Below, in pieces: positions 61,803 to 64,000 of a stretch of DNA of 64,000 nucleotides (the first letter of the stretch is position 1; every line of letters begins with the position of its first letter). The translations under genes were made by a program, and so were the position numbers. Under the pieces are notes generated by a model, which was given only the letters and a program-made list of their open reading frames with translations, was not told the DNA's origin and did not search any database. The stretch comes from Cedecea sp000277545 (GTDB lineage: Bacteria; Pseudomonadota; Gammaproteobacteria; Enterobacterales; Enterobacteriaceae): assembly GCA_050847315.1 (NCBI GenBank), contig CP193791.1; one strand, written 5' to 3'.

Positions 61803-62453
61803 ATGTATAATGAAGTCCATGCCCTTCAGGGCCCTACGTTATTGTTAATGACAAAACCCTCTCTCCAGGCTTCAGCCTTATTACAGCACCTGCGCGCCTC
61901 GTTAGAAATAAATGGCCGTATTCATAATATTCAACGGCCACTGGATGAATTTCCCGGTAATGCTCTGATTTTATTTGATATGGCGGAAACAGATAAAAAG
62001 ACCATTCTGTTCTGGCAGGATAAACTAAGTCGTAAAAACTGTCAGATAAAATTGTTGTTACTCAATACGCCGGAGGAGTATCCCTTCCGGGAGATTGAAA
62101 GCTGGCCGCACATCAATGGCGTTTTTTATCTTGCTGTAGAAGAGCCCAAAGTCATCGAGGGACTGCGCGGGGTACTGGCTGGCGAATGTTACTTCTCGCA
62201 GAAACTGGCCAGTTATCTGATCAACCACTCCGGCAACTACCGGTTTAACAACGCCGAGTCATCCCGCCTGACGCAGCGCGAAAAGGAAATACTGAATAAG
62301 CTGCGCGTTGGTTCTTCCAATGTTGAAATCGCGCGTTCGCTGTTTATCAGCGAGAACACGGTCAAAACGCACCTGTATAACCTGTTCAGAAAGATAGCCG
62401 TCAAGAACCGAACTCAGGCGGTTTCCTGGGCCAACGATAATCTTCGGCGATAG
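61803..62453 (+). CDS. csgD: Curli and biofilm master regulator CsgD
   Basis: The 216-aa protein (E. coli length) has an N-terminal receiver-like domain with an altered phosphorylation site and a C-terminal LuxR HTH: LTQREKEILNKLRVGSSNVEIARSLFISENTVKTHLYNLFRKIAVKNRTQAVSWANDNLRR. It activates csgBAC and adrA/dgcC and so curli and cellulose. The start is the ATG at 61803. It precedes csgE by 4 bases. Confidence 0.97.
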   Translation: MYNEVHALQGPTLLLMTKPSLQASALLQHLRASLEINGRIHNIQRPLDEFPGNALILFDMAETDKKTILFWQDKLSRKNCQIKLLLLNTPEEYPFREIESWPHINGVFYLAVEEPKVIEGLRGVLAGECYFSQKLASYLINHSGNYRFNNAESSRLTQREKEILNKLRVGSSNVEIARSLFISENTVKTHLYNLFRKIAVKNRTQAVSWANDNLRR

Positions 62454-62457
62454 CCCC

Positions 62458-62844
62458 ATGAAACGTTCAGCTGCATTTACGCTGGCAGCTTGCTGCTGCC
62501 TGATAAGCAGTGTCCTGGCCGAAGAAGTCGAGATCCCTGGACTGCTGACAGACCATACCGTCACCTCCGTTGGCCACAGCTTTTATCGCGCCTTCAGCGA
62601 TAAATGGGAAAGCAACTATACCGGTAATTTAACCATCAACGAGCGCCCCAGCGCCCGCTGGGGGAGCTGGATAACGATTACCGCAGGCCAGGATGTTGTT
62701 TATCAGGCTTTTCTTTTCCCCACAAAGCGCGACTTTGACAAAAACGTTGACGTTGCACTGGTCCATACCGGTGAGGCGCTTAAACGCAGGCTGATCGATA
62801 AGCAACTCTTGAGCACCAGCGATTTAACCCACGATGAATTCTAG
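62458..62844 (+). CDS. csgE: Curli secretion adaptor CsgE
   Basis: The 128-aa periplasmic protein has a signal peptide (MKRSAAFTLAACCCLISSVLA) and the conserved EIPGLLTDHTVTSVGHSFYRAFSDKWE and WITITAGQDVVYQAFLFPTKRDF. It caps the CsgG pore and directs CsgA to it. Confidence 0.96.
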   Translation: MKRSAAFTLAACCCLISSVLAEEVEIPGLLTDHTVTSVGHSFYRAFSDKWESNYTGNLTINERPSARWGSWITITAGQDVVYQAFLFPTKRDFDKNVDVALVHTGEALKRRLIDKQLLSTSDLTHDEF

Positions 62845-62853
62845 GAGACGATG

Positions 62854-63270
62854 ATGCGTATTTATCATGCCGTACTGCCCGTGCTGTTATTTACGCCGCT
62901 GGCCTGGGGCGGGAATATGGTTTTCCAGTTTGTGAACCCCAATTTTGGCGGTAACCCCAATAACGGCGCCTATTTGTTAAATTCGGCCCAGGCGCAAAAC
63001 TCTTATAAAGATCCCAGCTACAGCAGCGATCTAGGCATTCAAATGCCCAGCGCGCTGGATAACTTCACCCAGGCGCTGCAGTCGCAGGTGCTGGGCGGGC
63101 TGCTGACCAATATTAATACCGGTAAACCAGGGCGCATGGTCACCAATGATTTTATCGTCGATATTGCCAACACTGACGGCCAGCTTCAGCTCAACGTCAC
63201 CGACCGCAAAACCGGCAAAACGTCAACCATTCAGGTATCCGGCCTGCAGGCGAATTCTACGAATTTTTAG
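62854..63270 (+). CDS. csgF: Curli assembly protein CsgF
   Basis: The 138-aa protein has a signal peptide and the conserved mature start GNMVFQFVNPNFGGNPNNGAYLLNSAQAQNSYKDPSY, of which the first part plugs into CsgG. It helps CsgB nucleate fibres at the surface. Two ATG codons stand in tandem (62851, 62854); the second has better spacing from AGGAG and gives the E. coli length. Confidence 0.96.
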   Translation: MRIYHAVLPVLLFTPLAWGGNMVFQFVNPNFGGNPNNGAYLLNSAQAQNSYKDPSYSSDLGIQMPSALDNFTQALQSQVLGGLLTNINTGKPGRMVTNDFIVDIANTDGQLQLNVTDRKTGKTSTIQVSGLQANSTNF

Positions 63271-63298
63271 TGGCTTAACCTCTGAAAGGATCACTATC

Positions 63299-64000
63299 AT
63301 GCAGCGCATACTTCTGATTATGGCGGTGTTTTTATTAAGTGGTTGTTTAACGGCTCCGCCAAAAGAGGCCGCCAAACCAACGTTATTACCGCGCGCGCAA
63401 AGCTATCTCGACCTGACGCATTTGCCGGAAGCAAAAGGGAAGCTTTATGTCTCGGTGTATAACATTCAGGACGAAACGGGCCAGTTCAAGCCCTATCCTG
63501 CCAGCAACTTTTCTACCGCCGTACCGCAGAGCGCGACGTCTATGCTGGTCACGGCATTGAAGGATTCCCGCTGGTTTATCCCCCTTGAACGCCAGGGGCT
63601 GCAAAACCTGCTTAACGAACGCAAAATTATTCGTGCCGCCCAGGAAAATGGCACCGTGGCCGATAATAACCGCGCCCCGCTGCACTCTCTGATGGCGGCC
63701 AATGTGATGATTGAAGGCTCGATCATTGGCTACGAGAGTAACGTCAAGTCGGGTGGCGCGGGCGCTCGCTACTTTGGCATTGGGGCCGACACGCAGTACC
63801 AGCTTGATCAAATTGCCGTTAATTTAAGGGTGGTGGACGTCAGCACCGGCGAAGTTATGTCGTCCGTCAACACCAGCAAAACGATCCTGTCATACGAGGT
63901 GCAAGCCGGCGTCTTCCGGTTTATTGATTATCAGCGTCTGCTGGAAGGTGAAGTGGGCTATACCAGCAACGAGCCGGTCATGCTGTGCCTGATGTCCGCC
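63299..64000 (+). CDS. csgG: Curli export pore lipoprotein CsgG (cut by window edge)
   Basis: The first 234 residues of CsgG (277 in E. coli) are present. The lipobox LLSGC is followed by LTAPPKEAAKPTLLPRAQSYLDLTHLPEAKGK. The constriction-loop region FKPYPASNFSTAVPQSAT and the strand GAGARYFGIGADTQYQLDQIAVNLRVVDVSTGEV are intact. CsgG forms the nonameric outer-membrane channel for curlins. AAGGA precedes the ATG at 63299. Confidence 0.97.
   Translation, partial: MQRILLIMAVFLLSGCLTAPPKEAAKPTLLPRAQSYLDLTHLPEAKGKLYVSVYNIQDETGQFKPYPASNFSTAVPQSATSMLVTALKDSRWFIPLERQGLQNLLNERKIIRAAQENGTVADNNRAPLHSLMAANVMIEGSIIGYESNVKSGGAGARYFGIGADTQYQLDQIAVNLRVVDVSTGEVMSSVNTSKTILSYEVQAGVFRFIDYQRLLEGEVGYTSNEPVMLCLMSA

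Noticed and set aside
1..64000. CRISPR array, prophage, insertion sequence, tRNA or rRNA
   Set aside because: I saw no spaced direct repeats, integrase, transposase, terminal inverted repeats flanking a gene, cloverleaf or rRNA-like sequence in the window.

Overview
The window is a contiguous chromosomal segment of an Enterobacteriaceae species. Protein after protein matches its Escherichia coli counterpart in length, motifs and order, and the whole block reads as the E. coli K-12 interval csgG to hinT in inverted orientation. I cannot fix the genus from sequence alone. The differences from K-12 suggest a non-Escherichia genus: fhuE, clsC (ymdC) and grxB are missing from their usual slots, and yeaR-yoaG lies between rne and flgL.

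Layout. 1-2.3 kb: the start of hinT, a gene-free hairpin array, then ptsG with conserved SgrS, Mlc and CRP sites. 2.3-12.8 kb: a minus-strand block yceD-rpmF-plsX-fabH-fabD-fabG-acpP-fabF-pabC-mltG-tmk-holB-ycfH, covering fatty acid and phospholipid synthesis, folate, peptidoglycan chain release, dTMP and the clamp loader. 13.0-18.5 kb: yceF, rluC and rne with its long leader. 18.5-19.5 kb: a small plus-strand operon of two tandem YeaR-type genes plus yoaG behind a clear NsrR-type palindrome. 19.6-31.1 kb: the flagellar rod/hook cluster flgBCDEFGHIJKL (minus) and flgAMN (plus), with sigma-28 promoters before flgM and flgK. 31.2-31.7 kb: an extra cold-shock-domain gene.

31.8-46.9 kb: envelope and housekeeping genes: murJ, mviM, yceH, rimJ, mdtH, yceB, pyrC, dinI (LexA box), bssS, solA, yceO, yceJ, yceI, trhO, lpxL, mdtG, msyB, yceK. 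46.9-53.1 kb: osmoregulated periplasmic glucan genes opgGH and opgC, then ymdB. 53.2-58.5 kb: an iron-siderophore uptake island (TonB receptor, FhuB-like double permease, FhuD-like binding protein) with Fur-type boxes and no ATPase gene. 58.6-59.6 kb: a LolA-like carrier protein and ymdA. 59.7-64.0 kb: the curli locus csgBAC and csgDEFG(partial) around a 779-bp AT-rich control region.

Most of the window is conserved core genome. The accessory parts are the duplicated yeaR operon, the cold-shock-domain gene, the iron island and the orphan LolA-like gene. I see no phage, insertion sequence, CRISPR array, tRNA or rRNA. I did not find a convincing wholly new system; the best leads are the cold-shock-domain protein with an unassigned C-terminal half, and the curli-adjacent LolA paralogue.
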